64,000 nucleotides of DNA from Thiomicrospira aerophila AL3 (GCF_000227665.2 NZ_CP007030.1:1116001-1180000); one strand, 5' to 3'. Positions 17,741 through 28,327 are shown, numbered from the stretch's first letter. Program-made: numbers and translations. The notes: generated by a model not told the origin, from the letters alone.

Positions 17741-19543
17741 ATGTTTAAACCAAAAATTACGCTCCTGAGCTTTAGCATTGCCCTGCTCTTGTCAGGCTGT
17801 CAAACGATTAAAACGACTGGTGATGATTCGACCGGGGTATCTAGCGAAACTGCAACAGCCAGTACTAGTTCTCGTTCAAGCAATCAGCAACGCAGAATAT
17901 CGAGCACTGAACCACGTTTTGATGCGGTACTTCGGGAAAGGTCGCGCCCATTCGATTTAAACGGCAATCGTCCTGACTTACCACTCGATAATCTATGGGA
18001 TCAAATTGCCGTTAGTTTCGAGCTTATTTATGAACATCAGCCACACTATCAAGATTATTTAAACTTCTACCTCAATAATCCAAGACACTTTGAACGCGTA
18101 TCTGAACGGGCTCAGCCCTACCTTTATCTTATCTACGATGCGATAAACGAACGCGATATGCCAATGGAATTAGCGCTATTACCCGTTATTGAAAGTGCAT
18201 TTATCCCCTATGCTCGTTCAAGTATGAGCGCCGTCGGTTTATGGCAATTCATTCCCAGTACCGGACGCAATAATAATCTCGAACAAAATACTTGGTTCGA
18301 TGGAAGGCAAGATATTTATCTCAGTACGCAAGCAGCACTAAACTATTTGGAACGTTTATATAATCTAAATGATCAGGACTGGTTACTAGCACTTGCGTCT
18401 TATAACGCTGGATACGGCCGGATCGTTCAAGCCAAAGCAAGGTTAGAAAAAGAACGCCCAGGTACACCTGCAACCTACTGGAATATTCGACCTTATTTGC
18501 CGCCAGAGACTCGAAATTATGTACCACAGTTATTAGCGGTTAGTTATTTGCATAAATACCACCGTGATTACGAATTACCCATTATCCCCGTTGCTAACGA
18601 ACCTTTTTTAACCAGGATTGAACTTAATCAGCAATTTAGTTTGTACCAAGCAGCTGAACTGGCCGGGGTGGATATTGAATTACTCAACCACCTTAATCCT
18701 GGCTATTTAAAACATATTTCACCGCCAAACGGCCCACATACTTTACTGCTACCTATTGAAAATGCGCAACGCTTCCAATTGGCTTTAGCACAACCCCATA
18801 ATCTTTACGATATTCGTTGGCACAATCATCGCGTTGTGGCGGGCGATACACTGGGACACATCGCTCAACGCTATGGCACATCGGTGGCGGAAATTCAGCG
18901 ATTAAATAACTTATCTAATAACACCATACGCGTTGGTCGCACCTTAACCATTCCTATTCCAGCAGACTCTACAACACAACTTGCTGCCAATACAAACCAG
19001 CCAGCGTCAACCTCTCAGGTTGTTAATACCGCTAGCTCACGTGCTGAACAGCCGGCACAAACCCATCAAGTACGTGCGGGCCAATCACTATGGACTATTG
19101 CTCGCGACTATCGTGTATCAGTCAATGATTTAGCAGCATGGAATGATTTAGATCCACAGCGACCCCTCCAAGTGGGGCAAACCTTGGCTATTGCTAGCCC
19201 AGCAACCGTGGCAACAGCATCTAGCTCATCTCAACGACAAGTTCAGCATCAAGTGCAAGCTGGGGAAAGCTTATGGATTATTGCCCAACGTTATAATGTC
19301 AGTATCACCGAATTGCGCCGCTGGAATCAGCTAGGCCAAAATGCGGTCTTACAGCCAGGGCAAACACTTAACTTACACCTTCCTAATACCACCACTGAAT
19401 ATGTGGTCAAACGTGGCGATACACTTTGGGATATTGCCCGAGCATTTAATGTCAACACCAGTGATATTTTGCGTCAGAATGGTTTAAGTCCTCGTGGCAT
19501 TCTTCGCCCAGGCCAGGTTTTAATGATTTCACCGGGCACCTAA
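17741..19543 (+). CDS. mltD: Membrane-bound lytic murein transglycosylase D with four LysM repeats
   Basis: A lipoprotein (lipobox LSGC, Cys at 20) followed by a Ser/Thr-rich linker and a GH23 transglycosylase domain. The catalytic Glu is E151 in PVIESAFIPYA, followed by SAVGLWQFIPSTGR and LASYNAGYGRI. Four C-terminal LysM modules begin at HRVVAGDTLGHIA, HQVRAGQSLWTIA, HQVQAGESLWIIA and YVVKRGDTLWDIA; E. coli MltD has two, so this is an expanded cell-wall-binding region. It cleaves glycan strands. The next gene, another transglycosylase, starts one base after its stop. Confidence 0.93.
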   Translation: MFKPKITLLSFSIALLLSGCQTIKTTGDDSTGVSSETATASTSSRSSNQQRRISSTEPRFDAVLRERSRPFDLNGNRPDLPLDNLWDQIAVSFELIYEHQPHYQDYLNFYLNNPRHFERVSERAQPYLYLIYDAINERDMPMELALLPVIESAFIPYARSSMSAVGLWQFIPSTGRNNNLEQNTWFDGRQDIYLSTQAALNYLERLYNLNDQDWLLALASYNAGYGRIVQAKARLEKERPGTPATYWNIRPYLPPETRNYVPQLLAVSYLHKYHRDYELPIIPVANEPFLTRIELNQQFSLYQAAELAGVDIELLNHLNPGYLKHISPPNGPHTLLLPIENAQRFQLALAQPHNLYDIRWHNHRVVAGDTLGHIAQRYGTSVAEIQRLNNLSNNTIRVGRTLTIPIPADSTTQLAANTNQPASTSQVVNTASSRAEQPAQTHQVRAGQSLWTIARDYRVSVNDLAAWNDLDPQRPLQVGQTLAIASPATVATASSSSQRQVQHQVQAGESLWIIAQRYNVSITELRRWNQLGQNAVLQPGQTLNLHLPNTTTEYVVKRGDTLWDIARAFNVNTSDILRQNGLSPRGILRPGQVLMISPGT

Positions 19544-19544
19544 G

Positions 19545-21599
19545 TTGCAAAAATCGACCTCATGGCGTATTTTAGGTTTTTTCCTAGTCAGTTTAACCTG
19601 GTCACTTCCGCTGTCTGCCACGACGAGTGAAGCCATTTTTCAACCTAACTCAGTTGATGTAGCGTTAAAAAATGACTTCGAAGCTTGGTGGGCAGCAGCT
19701 AAAAAAAATGATGCCGCACAGGTGGCTAAATTTGAGCAACAATTTGCAAACCACCCGCTTTTCCCAATGGGTCGCTACCTATTTTTACTAGAAAACCTTA
19801 ATACTACACAACAACAAACCATTGTTGATTTTATCAACACATACCCGCAACTTGGATTAAGTGTTAGGCTGCAACAACGCTATCTTGACACCTTGGCCAA
19901 CAACCAGGCCTGGTCACACATTTTAACCAGCCAACTTACGCCCAGCAATCAGCAACAACAATGCCTAGCAAAACGAGCCTTAATGGCTAATCAACCCAAT
20001 CAACTGCCACTTAATGACTGGCAAAATTTTTGGCTGACTAACCTCAACCTGCATACTAGTTGTCGAGAAATTGAACGCCACCTACACCGCCAAGGTCTAT
20101 TAGACTCAGATGCCCTCCTCGCTCGATTAAAGTTGTTATTTGAACAACAACGCCACGCCCAGGTACCTAGCATTATTGCCATGTTACCACCACAAGAGAA
20201 AGGCTGGAGCCAGGCCTGGTTAAATTTGGTTCAACAACCTCACCGCGTGAATGAGTTTAATTTTGAAAGCCTACCTGCACATATCAGACCACAGGTTGCC
20301 TACACGAGTTTAGTGGCGCTGAGCCGAACAGACCCAGAACAAGTACTACTACTAAGACAACAGGCACCATTTAAAAGTCTACTCACACCAGAACAGCAGA
20401 TTCAGCTCCAACGAGAGGCCGGATTACGTTTAACCTATCGATTTGACGAACAAGGTTGGCAAACACTCAATCAACTGAATGATTACGCTGCCGAAGAAGC
20501 CACCTTAATTTGGCAAGCACGTTTTGCTATTCGCTATAGCAAATGGGCTGATTTAGCGCGTATAACAAGTGATATGCCTGAATCTTTAGCCACGCAAGCA
20601 CAATGGCGCTACTGGCGTGCTCGCGCCTTGACTGAAATGGGCGACCAACAAGCCTTGGCACTGTTTGAACAACTAGCCACTGAGCGCAACTACTATGGGT
20701 TTTTAGCCGCCGACCGTTTAGGGAAACCCTACGCCATTCATCGCACAGCGGATTATGCAATTACAATCAGCCAAGAGCGTGCTTCGGCACTCATTCAAAG
20801 CTATCCGAGCTTACACCTGATTGCTGCCTTAGTCGATATAGATTGGCGTATTAATGCTCACCGTGAGTGGCATCATTTACTTAATATCGCCAAGACAGAA
20901 GATTTTTATGACCTCGCGGCTTTGGCTCACGCATGGGGCCTGCATCATTTAGCAATTACCACACTGGGACAAATCCAGGCCTGGGATGCACTCGATAAAC
21001 GTTTTCCCGCGCCATTCAATCAGACGGTCATACGTCAAGCCGAAAGCCAACAGTTAGCATCAAGTTTAATTTACAGCATCATGCGACGAGAAAGTGCTTT
21101 CTATCCGCAAGCGCGCTCACCTGCTGGTGCCGAGGGCTTAATGCAACTGATGCCCAATACAGCGCGAGAAGTCGCCCAAAAACAAGGGCTAAGATCATTT
21201 AATCCACGAGATATATTCGATGCCGACATCAATATTCAACTTGGTAGCGCCTATTTAGCTGAATTGCTAGCTCGATATAATCATCCTGTATTAGCTATAG
21301 CGGCCTATAATGCAGGACCGTCACGTGTTAATCAGTGGTTGGTAGACTTAAATGGTGCAAATAGTATCGAAGCAGACCAATGGATTGACACCCTGCCTTT
21401 TTTTGAAACACGTCGTTATGTGCGCCAAGTGCTTGAACATAAGCTGGTCTATGATTTTATTCTAGCTAATCCACACGCAACGCCTATAACCACTTATGTT
21501 AGTAGCCAATTGAATACTATTGAGCAAAACACTGATGCCAACGACTGGATTCCGCCGCAGCGCCTTTCTTCTCTAATGACGCCTGTCACACTTCGTTAA
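19545..21599 (+). CDS. slt: Soluble lytic murein transglycosylase (Slt70 type)
   Basis: A 684-residue periplasmic enzyme. The signal peptide spans about residues 1-26, followed by a large all-helical superhelix (residues 35-480) and a C-terminal GH23 domain with catalytic Glu in IMRRESAFYPQ, then GAEGLMQLMPNTA, YNAGPSRVNQWL and FETRRYVRQVL. The proposed start is TTG immediately after the mltD stop, which suggests coupled translation. Three CCAGGCCTGG copies (19904, 20210, 20975) fall within it, all encoding AW-containing peptides. Confidence 0.92.
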   Translation: MQKSTSWRILGFFLVSLTWSLPLSATTSEAIFQPNSVDVALKNDFEAWWAAAKKNDAAQVAKFEQQFANHPLFPMGRYLFLLENLNTTQQQTIVDFINTYPQLGLSVRLQQRYLDTLANNQAWSHILTSQLTPSNQQQQCLAKRALMANQPNQLPLNDWQNFWLTNLNLHTSCREIERHLHRQGLLDSDALLARLKLLFEQQRHAQVPSIIAMLPPQEKGWSQAWLNLVQQPHRVNEFNFESLPAHIRPQVAYTSLVALSRTDPEQVLLLRQQAPFKSLLTPEQQIQLQREAGLRLTYRFDEQGWQTLNQLNDYAAEEATLIWQARFAIRYSKWADLARITSDMPESLATQAQWRYWRARALTEMGDQQALALFEQLATERNYYGFLAADRLGKPYAIHRTADYAITISQERASALIQSYPSLHLIAALVDIDWRINAHREWHHLLNIAKTEDFYDLAALAHAWGLHHLAITTLGQIQAWDALDKRFPAPFNQTVIRQAESQQLASSLIYSIMRRESAFYPQARSPAGAEGLMQLMPNTAREVAQKQGLRSFNPRDIFDADINIQLGSAYLAELLARYNHPVLAIAAYNAGPSRVNQWLVDLNGANSIEADQWIDTLPFFETRRYVRQVLEHKLVYDFILANPHATPITTYVSSQLNTIEQNTDANDWIPPQRLSSLMTPVTLR

Positions 21600-21634
21600 G
21601 TTGATCTTTTCTGGTTAAATTTTGGGTAAAAAAA

Positions 21635-21655
21635 AGCCAAGCTCGAGGCTTGGCT
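21635..21655 (-). terminator. Rho-independent terminator downstream of cysS
   Basis: Perfect stem AGCCAAGC/GCTTGGCT with a 5-base loop. On the minus strand it is followed by a run of Ts (complement of the A-run before 21635). It ends the glnS-cysS transcription unit and may also limit slt read-through. Confidence 0.75.
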
Positions 21656-21691
21656 AAAAAATTATCAAAAGATAACTAAAGGAGGATACTC

Positions 21692-21709
21692 ATGAAGAAA
21701 CATGAATAG
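21692..21709 (+). other. Five-codon mini-ORF with a strong ribosome-binding site
   Basis: AAAGGAGG (21678-21685) is followed 6 bases later by ATG AAG AAA CAT GAA TAG, encoding MKKHE. The Shine-Dalgarno is stronger than that of most real genes here, but the frame closes at once. It may be a leader peptide without an obvious downstream gene, the remnant of a deleted gene, or part of a small RNA. The surrounding 213 bases between slt and cysS hold nothing else besides the terminator. Confidence 0.35.
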
Positions 21710-21812
21710 CCTTCATTTTAATAAAAGCTTATGGCGCTGTCAATTTTTTTTATACCAATATAAGGCTAATCTATATAAGCAAATTTGTAGCACGGCATAG
21801 ATTAAGTAAGAC

Positions 21813-23183
21813 TTAACTACGCCGCCAGCTTGTCCCTTCCTTGCCATCGAGCAACTCTACCCCTTTAGCCAACAATTCATCACGAATTTCATCCGATCGC
21901 GCCCAGTTTTTATCGGCACGTGCTTGAGTGCGTTCAACAATTAAGGCTTCAATCGCATCATCGGTTAAACCATCCGTTTGACCAACCTGGCTTTTAAAAA
22001 AGCTTTGCGGTGTTTCAGTTAACAATCCCAAGCGGTTTGCCAGGCTTTGTAGCAAGGCCACCAGGCCTGGTTGTTGAGTTTTATTGACTTCTTTGACCAA
22101 TTCAAACAACACCGCCATGGCTTGCGGGGTGTTGAAATCATCGTCCATTGCTTCGTTAAACTTGGCTTCAAAGTCGGTGTTTTCTGCTACCAGGCCTGGT
22201 TCTGCGGCTTGCAACGCGGTATATAAACGCGCCAAGTTGGTTTTAGCAATATCCAGGTTTTCAATCGTATAGTTCAACGGACTGCGATAATGGCTCGATA
22301 ACAAGAAATAACGAATCACTTCCGGATGATAATCTTTTAACACTTCACGAATCGTAAAGAAGTTATTCAGTGACTTGGACATTTTTTCGTTGTCCACGCG
22401 CACAAAACCGACATGCATCCAGGTATTCACATAATGTTCGCCGTGGGCACATTCCGACTGGGCGATTTCGTTTTCATGATGAGGGAACTGCAAATCCATA
22501 CCACCGCCATGAATATCCAGACGCTCACCAATACAAGAGCCTGACATCGCTGAACATTCAATATGCCAACCAGGCCTGCCCTGTCCCCAGGCCGAATCCC
22601 AAGCCGGTTCATTTTCTTTAGACGCTTTCCAGAGCACAAAATCCATTGGGTCTTGCTTGTTCGGGTTAATCTCGACTCGCGCGCCCGCTTCAAGGTCTTC
22701 TTGTTTTTTACCGGATAAACGGCCATAAGATTCAAAAGACTTCACTTTAAAATACACATCGCCATTTGGAGCGGCATAGGCATGACCCTTTTCAATCAAG
22801 GTGTTGACTAGCTGCTGAATCTCCGGGATAAAATCGGTCGCCTTGGGTTCGATATCCGGGCGCAAAATATTCAACGCCGTTTCATCTTCATGCATCGCTT
22901 TAATGAAGCGCTCGGTCAGGCTTTGTACCGACTCTTGATTTTCAAACGCCCGATTAATGATTTTGTCGTCAATGTCGGTGATGTTACGCACATACTTAAC
23001 TTCAAGCCCGCGCGCGCGCATATGGCGCACCACCGTATCGAACACCACCATCACCCGCGCATGACCGATATGGCAATAGTCATAGACCGTCACCCCGCAA
23101 ACATAGATGCCGACTTTACCGGGCACAATCGGTTTAAAGGTTTCTTTTTGACGGGTTTCGGTATTATAAATCTGTAAACTCAT
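21813..23183 (-). CDS. cysS: Cysteinyl-tRNA synthetase
   Basis: Charges tRNA-Cys. Class I signatures: [17 protein letters not shown] (zinc Cys plus HIGH), WHIECSAMS with a second zinc Cys, [14 protein letters not shown], and [14 protein letters not shown]. The 456-residue length and C-terminal GTSWRRS are normal. It follows glnS by 30 bases in the same direction, an unusual pairing that would co-express two synthetases. Two exact CCAGGCCTGG palindromes (22061, 22190) encode QPGL/EPGLV within the less conserved C-terminal half, and a one-base variant lies at 22570. Confidence 0.97.
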   Translation of the reverse strand: MSLQIYNTETRQKETFKPIVPGKVGIYVCGVTVYDYCHIGHARVMVVFDTVVRHMRARGLEVKYVRNITDIDDKIINRAFENQESVQSLTERFIKAMHEDETALNILRPDIEPKATDFIPEIQQLVNTLIEKGHAYAAPNGDVYFKVKSFESYGRLSGKKQEDLEAGARVEINPNKQDPMDFVLWKASKENEPAWDSAWGQGRPGWHIECSAMSGSCIGERLDIHGGGMDLQFPHHENEIAQSECAHGEHYVNTWMHVGFVRVDNEKMSKSLNNFFTIREVLKDYHPEVIRYFLLSSHYRSPLNYTIENLDIAKTNLARLYTALQAAEPGLVAENTDFEAKFNEAMDDDFNTPQAMAVLFELVKEVNKTQQPGLVALLQSLANRLGLLTETPQSFFKSQVGQTDGLTDDAIEALIVERTQARADKNWARSDEIRDELLAKGVELLDGKEGTSWRRS

Positions 23184-23213
23184 ACATTTCTCTCAAGCTC
23201 GAATTAGGGTTAG

Positions 23214-24881
23214 TTAAGCGTTTTCGCTCCAGGTGTCGCGTAGGCCAACGGTGCGGTTAAACACCAGGCCTGGGTGTTGATTGTCGCGACAGAAATAACC
23301 TTCACGTTCAAACTGATACGCCAATTCAGCTTGTGCATCGACCAGGCCTGGTTCAACAAAGCCTTTTTTAATCACCAATGAATCGGGGTTTAAAACCGCT
23401 TCAAAATCCTCAGCCTTGCCGGGATTAGGCACGCTAAACAAACGGTCATATAAATGGAATTCTGCCGGCACCGCTTTGCTGGCTTCAACCCAATGAATCA
23501 CGCCCTTGACCTTGCGACCATCGGCTGGGTTTTTGCCCAAGGTATCGGGGTCATAAGAACAATAAATAGTTTTTAGCTCGCCGTTTTCATCGTTTTCAAA
23601 GCGTTCCGCTTTAATAATATAGGCATTACGCAAACGCACCTCTTTACCCAGCACCAAACGTTTAAAGTGTTTATTAGCTTCTTCGCGGAAATCATCGCGG
23701 TCGATATAGACCTCACGGCTAAAGAAAATCTCACGTTTGCCCATCGCCTCGTTTTGTGGATGCACCGGAGCATGAATCGATTCGACCTGCCCCTCAGGAT
23801 AGTTTTCAATGATGACCTTAACCGGATTTAATACCGCCATCGAACGCGGCGCATTGACATTCAAATCATCACGCACCGCCGCCTCAAGAATCGACATTTC
23901 GGTAAAGCTATCCACCTTGCTGATGCCAATGCGCTCGGCAAAGTCACGCAAAGACGCAGGGGTATAACCGCGACGACGCAAACCGGAAATGGTCGGCATC
24001 CGCGGGTCATCCCAGCCGGACACCAGTTTATCGTCCACCAATTGATGCAGCTTACGCTTTGACATCACGGTATATTCAAGATTTAAACGCGAAAACTCAT
24101 ACTGACGCGGACGCGTCGCGTTCGGCAAGGTAATATTGTCCAAAATCCAATCATACAAACGACGGTTATCCTGAAACTCCAAGGTGCATAATGAATGGGT
24201 CACGCCCTCAATCGCATCGGAAATGCAATGCGCAAAGTCATACATTGGATAGATACACCAAGCATCACCGGTTTGGTGGTGATGTTGGAAGCGTACTCGG
24301 TATAAAATCGGGTCGCGCATACACATAATCGGCGAGCTCATATCGATTTTGGCGCGTAGCACACATTCGCCTTCTTTAAAGCCGCCATTGCGCATTTTTT
24401 CCAGCAATTGGCGGTTTTCTGCCGCAGGCGTGTCGCGATAGGGACTCGGTTTACCGACTTCAGTCAGCGTGCCGCGATATTCGCGCTGTTGTTCCATGTT
24501 TAAAAAGCAAACATAAGCCAAGCCCTTATCCACCAACTCCATCGCATACTGATAAAACTGCTCGAAATAGTTGGAACTGTAACGCACCTCACCCGACCAT
24601 TCAAAGCCCAACCACTGCACATCGCGCTGAATCGACTCAACATACTCCATATCCTCTTTCGCCGGATTGGTATCGTCAAATCGCAAGTTACACTGACCTT
24701 GATAATCCAACGCCAAGCCAAAATTTAAGCAAATAGATTTGGCATGACCGATATGCAAATAGCCATTTGGCTCTGGTGGAAAACGGGTTTGAATGCTTTG
24801 ATGCAGCCCAGACGCTAAATCTTCGTCAATAATCGTACGAATAAAATGAGTGGCGCGTTCTGGGGTGGTATGGTCTGTCAT
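23214..24881 (-). CDS. glnS: Glutaminyl-tRNA synthetase
   Basis: Charges tRNA-Gln. The class I motif is [15 protein letters not shown] (residues 35-49), the KMSKS equivalent is [11 protein letters not shown], and the beta-barrel anticodon-binding domain ends with GLRDTW. At 555 residues it matches the E. coli enzyme. Divergent from the periplasmic cyclophilin; TATAAT on the minus strand (complement of 24932-24937) is a possible -10. Two palindromes (23264, 23342) lie in its 3' end, encoding HPGLVFN and EPGLVDA. Confidence 0.97.
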   Translation of the reverse strand: MTDHTTPERATHFIRTIIDEDLASGLHQSIQTRFPPEPNGYLHIGHAKSICLNFGLALDYQGQCNLRFDDTNPAKEDMEYVESIQRDVQWLGFEWSGEVRYSSNYFEQFYQYAMELVDKGLAYVCFLNMEQQREYRGTLTEVGKPSPYRDTPAAENRQLLEKMRNGGFKEGECVLRAKIDMSSPIMCMRDPILYRVRFQHHHQTGDAWCIYPMYDFAHCISDAIEGVTHSLCTLEFQDNRRLYDWILDNITLPNATRPRQYEFSRLNLEYTVMSKRKLHQLVDDKLVSGWDDPRMPTISGLRRRGYTPASLRDFAERIGISKVDSFTEMSILEAAVRDDLNVNAPRSMAVLNPVKVIIENYPEGQVESIHAPVHPQNEAMGKREIFFSREVYIDRDDFREEANKHFKRLVLGKEVRLRNAYIIKAERFENDENGELKTIYCSYDPDTLGKNPADGRKVKGVIHWVEASKAVPAEFHLYDRLFSVPNPGKAEDFEAVLNPDSLVIKKGFVEPGLVDAQAELAYQFEREGYFCRDNQHPGLVFNRTVGLRDTWSENA

Positions 24882-25021
24882 CCGCTCGGGCTCCTAAAGA
24901 AGGGTTCGCTTAACTATAAATTAAACCAGCTATTATACACAGAGTTAAAATAGGCTACAGGCGGTTACGCACTTTTGCTTTCAATGCTAAAATAAAATTT
25001 AATTAAAATTAAACAAAGGTT

Positions 25022-25600
25022 ATGCCCATGCTTCGACGTTCATTTATTACCGCCGCACTTGCCGCCACATTATTGTTTAGCGCGACAGCCAAAGCTGATA
25101 ATCCAAGAGTGTTAATAGAAACTAATCTTGGCAGCATGATCATTGAACTTTATCCCAACGAAGCGCCACTGACTGTCGCTAACTTTTTAGAGTATGTGAA
25201 TTCAGGTTTTTATGATGGCACAATATTCCATCGTGTCATTGGTAACTTTATGATTCAAGGCGGCGGCATTGATGAACAAATGCGTCGCAAACCGACCCGC
25301 GACCCGATTCAAAACGAAGCCGATAACGGCTTGCAAAACCGAATTGGTACCATTGCGATGGCACGCACCAATGATCCGCATTCAGCGACTTCACAATTTT
25401 TTATTAACGTCGCCAATAATAGCTCTTTAGATTTTCGTGAAAAAACCCCTCGTGCCTGGGGTTATACCGTGTTTGGTCGTGTTGTCGATGGTATGAGAAC
25501 CGTCAACCAAATTCGCACGCAACCGACCACCTCACGCAATGGCTATCAAGATGTACCCATCAATCCTGTTGTGATTGAAAGAATTCGTCAGATTCAGTGA
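25022..25600 (+). CDS. Periplasmic peptidyl-prolyl cis-trans isomerase (cyclophilin)
   Basis: A 192-residue PpiA-like foldase. The signal peptide is about residues 1-25 (ending AKA), followed by a single cyclophilin domain with FHRVIGNFMIQGGG, the catalytic Arg in FHRV, SATSQFFINVANN and the WGYTVFGRVVDGM strand. A start at the second ATG (MLRRS) is equally possible. It is followed 92 bases later by a cytoplasmic paralogue, a tandem pair split by compartment. Confidence 0.92.
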   Translation: MPMLRRSFITAALAATLLFSATAKADNPRVLIETNLGSMIIELYPNEAPLTVANFLEYVNSGFYDGTIFHRVIGNFMIQGGGIDEQMRRKPTRDPIQNEADNGLQNRIGTIAMARTNDPHSATSQFFINVANNSSLDFREKTPRAWGYTVFGRVVDGMRTVNQIRTQPTTSRNGYQDVPINPVVIERIRQIQ

Positions 25601-25692
25601 TTTATTATAAAAACCATGCAGAATACCCACTAATCCAGTAGTATAAGCAGCCCAAAATAACCTTCAAATAACGACGCGTAGGATAGATAAAG

Positions 25693-26199
25693 ATGATGAA
25701 CCTTGTAACCTTTGAAACCACTCTGGGCCAGATTAAAATAAAAGTTGATCACGAGCTCGCACCGATTTCTGCACAGAACTTTATTGACTATGCTGAATCC
25801 GGTTTTTATAACGGTACAATATTCCATCGCATCATTCCTGACTTCGTGGTTCAAGGCGGTGGCTTAGATGCCGAAATGAATCAGAAAAAAACCCAGCCTG
25901 CCATTGAAAACGAAGCAGACAACGGTCTTAAAAATAAGCGTGGCACCTTATCTATGGCACGCACGCAAGCCCCTCATTCAGCGACCTCGCAGTTCTTTAT
26001 CAACTTAAAGGATAACGACTTCCTAGATCACCGTTCGCCCGACCTCCATGGTTGGGGATATGCTGTATTTGCTGAGGTCATTGAGGGCATGGATATTGTA
26101 GATAAAATGGCTGCTGTGAAAACAGGTAACCGGATGGGGCACAGTGATGTGCCTGTTGACGATATCTACATTGAAAACACCCTTGTTTCGGAAGCCTAA
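25693..26199 (+). CDS. ppiB: Cytoplasmic peptidyl-prolyl cis-trans isomerase B
   Basis: A 168-residue cyclophilin without a signal peptide. It has FHRIIPDFVVQGGG, ENEADNGLKNKRGTLSMAR, SATSQFFINLKDN and GWGYAVFAEVIEGMD, the standard active-site series including the Arg of FHR. It catalyses proline isomerisation in cytosolic proteins. The stop codon is in the same frame as lpxH, which follows closely, so translational coupling is plausible. Confidence 0.94.
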   Translation: MMNLVTFETTLGQIKIKVDHELAPISAQNFIDYAESGFYNGTIFHRIIPDFVVQGGGLDAEMNQKKTQPAIENEADNGLKNKRGTLSMARTQAPHSATSQFFINLKDNDFLDHRSPDLHGWGYAVFAEVIEGMDIVDKMAAVKTGNRMGHSDVPVDDIYIENTLVSEA

Positions 26200-26256
26200 G
26201 TTCTGAGCCTATCTGCAAGTATCAACACAATTGATATAACTGGCCATCGCACTTTA

Positions 26257-26997
26257 GTGGTGGCCGACATCCATCTTATGCCGAACTTAGCTCAAGATAC
26301 CACCGCCCCACTTCACGCAATTAATCAGACTTTTTTAGCCTTTTTAACTGGCCCTGCATTGCACGCAGATCAACTCATCATAATGGGCGACTTATTTGAA
26401 GCCTGGCTTGGTGATGATGTCAGCATGGCGTTTTATAGCCGTGAAATTGCGGCACTGGCTAACTTGAGTCGCCAGGGTACACAGCTTTATATCGGACTAG
26501 GTAATCGTGATTTCTTGATAGGCCAGGATCTACTCAAAGCCTGTCAAGCCAAGGGGGTATTTGCGGATCTAATTGAACTATACCAAAACCATCATCCAGC
26601 GATACTGCTCATGCATGGAGATAGCCTATGCACTGATGATAAAGCCTATCAACGGCTGCGTTTTTTTACCAAGCAGGCCTGGTTTAAACGATTTTTACGC
26701 CAATTACCCCTATCCTGGCGTTTAAAACTGGCGCATAAATTACGTGCAAAATCGCAAGCCGCCAATCAATATAAATCAGCGGCCATCATGGATGTCAGCT
26801 CAGCTAGCCTAGCTAAACTATGGCTAGACTATCCTAAAGCACAGCATCTGATCCATGGACACACCCATAAACCGGGACATCATCATTTTGAGTCAGGAAA
26901 ACAACGTTGGGTGGTGGGTGACTGGCATGAACAAGGTGCAACCTATGTAGCCATTGAACAGGGCCAACCTAGCCTTAAGCAATTTAATTACCCCTGA
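26257..26997 (+). CDS. lpxH: UDP-2,3-diacylglucosamine diphosphatase
   Basis: Makes lipid X in lipid A synthesis. Calcineurin-fold motifs: VADIHL, MGDLFEAWLGDD, GNRDFLIG, MHGDSLCTDD and HGHTHKPG. The start is unclear. The listed GTG begins at VVADIHL and would clip the first beta-strand. The same frame stays open back to the ppiB stop (26199), with THRTLV-like residues upstream but no ATG, GTG or TTG. CTG at 26203, with GGAAG 8 bases ahead, or an ATA/ATT codon may be the true start. It abuts the convergent symporter gene with no gap. Confidence 0.9.
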   Translation: MVADIHLMPNLAQDTTAPLHAINQTFLAFLTGPALHADQLIIMGDLFEAWLGDDVSMAFYSREIAALANLSRQGTQLYIGLGNRDFLIGQDLLKACQAKGVFADLIELYQNHHPAILLMHGDSLCTDDKAYQRLRFFTKQAWFKRFLRQLPLSWRLKLAHKLRAKSQAANQYKSAAIMDVSSASLAKLWLDYPKAQHLIHGHTHKPGHHHFESGKQRWVVGDWHEQGATYVAIEQGQPSLKQFNYP

Positions 26998-28254
26998 TTA
27001 ATTACCACTAATCGGATAGGTTACCTTTTCACCGTCAAGACGGGCTAGAACAACCGCCCCAACAGAATCACTAAATATATTTACCGAAGTTCGCATCATA
27101 TCGAGTAAACGATCAACTACCAGCAACAAGCCTAGCGCCTCTAGAGGCAAGCCTACAGCTAATAAAATCACACTAATGGCAACTAAACTCGCAGAAGGGA
27201 TACCGGCCACACCTATCGAGGTCGCAAGTGCCAAAAACACCACCAACACCTGCTGCCCGAACGTTAGCTCCACGCCAAATAATTGCGCTATGAACAATAC
27301 CGCTACACATTCAAACAAGGCTGTGCCATTCATATTTACTGTTGCGCCCAAAGGCAGCACAAAGCTGCTGATACGATTAGAAACACCGGCGCGTTGCTCG
27401 ACATTCGCAAGGGTTACAGGCAAAGTGGATGCTGATGAACTGGTTGAAAAAGCAGTTAAGAGTGCAGGCGCCATAGCTCGGTAATGCTGCCAAGGGGATT
27501 TAATGCCGCCCACATAACGAAGGATTAAAGACATCACAACAACAAAGTGGAAAGCTAAAGCCAAAACCACGGTGATAAAAAACCAAGCCAAGGAGCCAAA
27601 CTGATCAAAACCACTGCGTGCAACCGAAGCAGCTACCAAACCAAACACACCATAAGGCGCAAACTTCATCACCCATTGTGTAATCAACATCATGACATCA
27701 AACAAGCCCTGCCAGAAGTTTTGCATGGTTTCCCTTGCCGGACCCTTGACCTTGGTTAGGAAAAAACCAAACAGAATACTAAAGAAAATCAAGCCGAGCA
27801 TTTGCATTTCTACGGCGGCCACAAAAATATTCTCAGGCACCATTCGAAGAAAAATCTCGACAATATCGCCGGCACCGCGCCCTTCTACCGCCATAGTAAT
27901 TTGTGGATTGGCCTCTAATTGAGGTGGTGGGTTATCACTTACCCCTGGTTTAATCAAATTTACCAAAGATAAGCCGATAACAACGGCAATTAAGCCTGTC
28001 GCAATATAATAGCTGAGCGTACGAACACCTAAGCGACCAAAACCACCTTGACCACCAATATTACTGACCCCCAAGATGATAGCCGATACCACTAACGGGA
28101 TCACAATCATCTTCAGTGCGTTTAAAAACAAGGTGCCAATAAAATCAAAAATAGCTAAGGCTGGTACACCCAAAACTTGACCTGTTGTACCCGCTAAACT
28201 CCCTGCTATAGCAGCAAGCGCGAGCGCAATAAGAATTTGGATAGGTAGTGCCAT
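26998..28254 (-). CDS. Dicarboxylate/amino acid:cation symporter (DAACS family)
   Basis: A 418-residue inner-membrane transporter with about eight helices and two re-entrant loops, similar to GltP/DctA. Family motifs: the serine-rich FSTSSSASTLPVT loop, NMNGTALFE (the NMDGT-type motif) and VAGIPSASLVAI. It should import glutamate, aspartate or C4-dicarboxylates with H+ or Na+; the precise substrate is unknown. I take MALPIQILIA as the start because AAGGAG lies 7 bases before it. Confidence 0.9.
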   Translation of the reverse strand: MALPIQILIALALAAIAGSLAGTTGQVLGVPALAIFDFIGTLFLNALKMIVIPLVVSAIILGVSNIGGQGGFGRLGVRTLSYYIATGLIAVVIGLSLVNLIKPGVSDNPPPQLEANPQITMAVEGRGAGDIVEIFLRMVPENIFVAAVEMQMLGLIFFSILFGFFLTKVKGPARETMQNFWQGLFDVMMLITQWVMKFAPYGVFGLVAASVARSGFDQFGSLAWFFITVVLALAFHFVVVMSLILRYVGGIKSPWQHYRAMAPALLTAFSTSSSASTLPVTLANVEQRAGVSNRISSFVLPLGATVNMNGTALFECVAVLFIAQLFGVELTFGQQVLVVFLALATSIGVAGIPSASLVAISVILLAVGLPLEALGLLLVVDRLLDMMRTSVNIFSDSVGAVVLARLDGEKVTYPISGN

Positions 28255-28327
28255 AGTGTCTCCTTGACTGCCCAAGTGGACAAAGTGGTTTTTATAGCAT
28301 TTATCTAATCAATCTGAAGGCTGTCAA

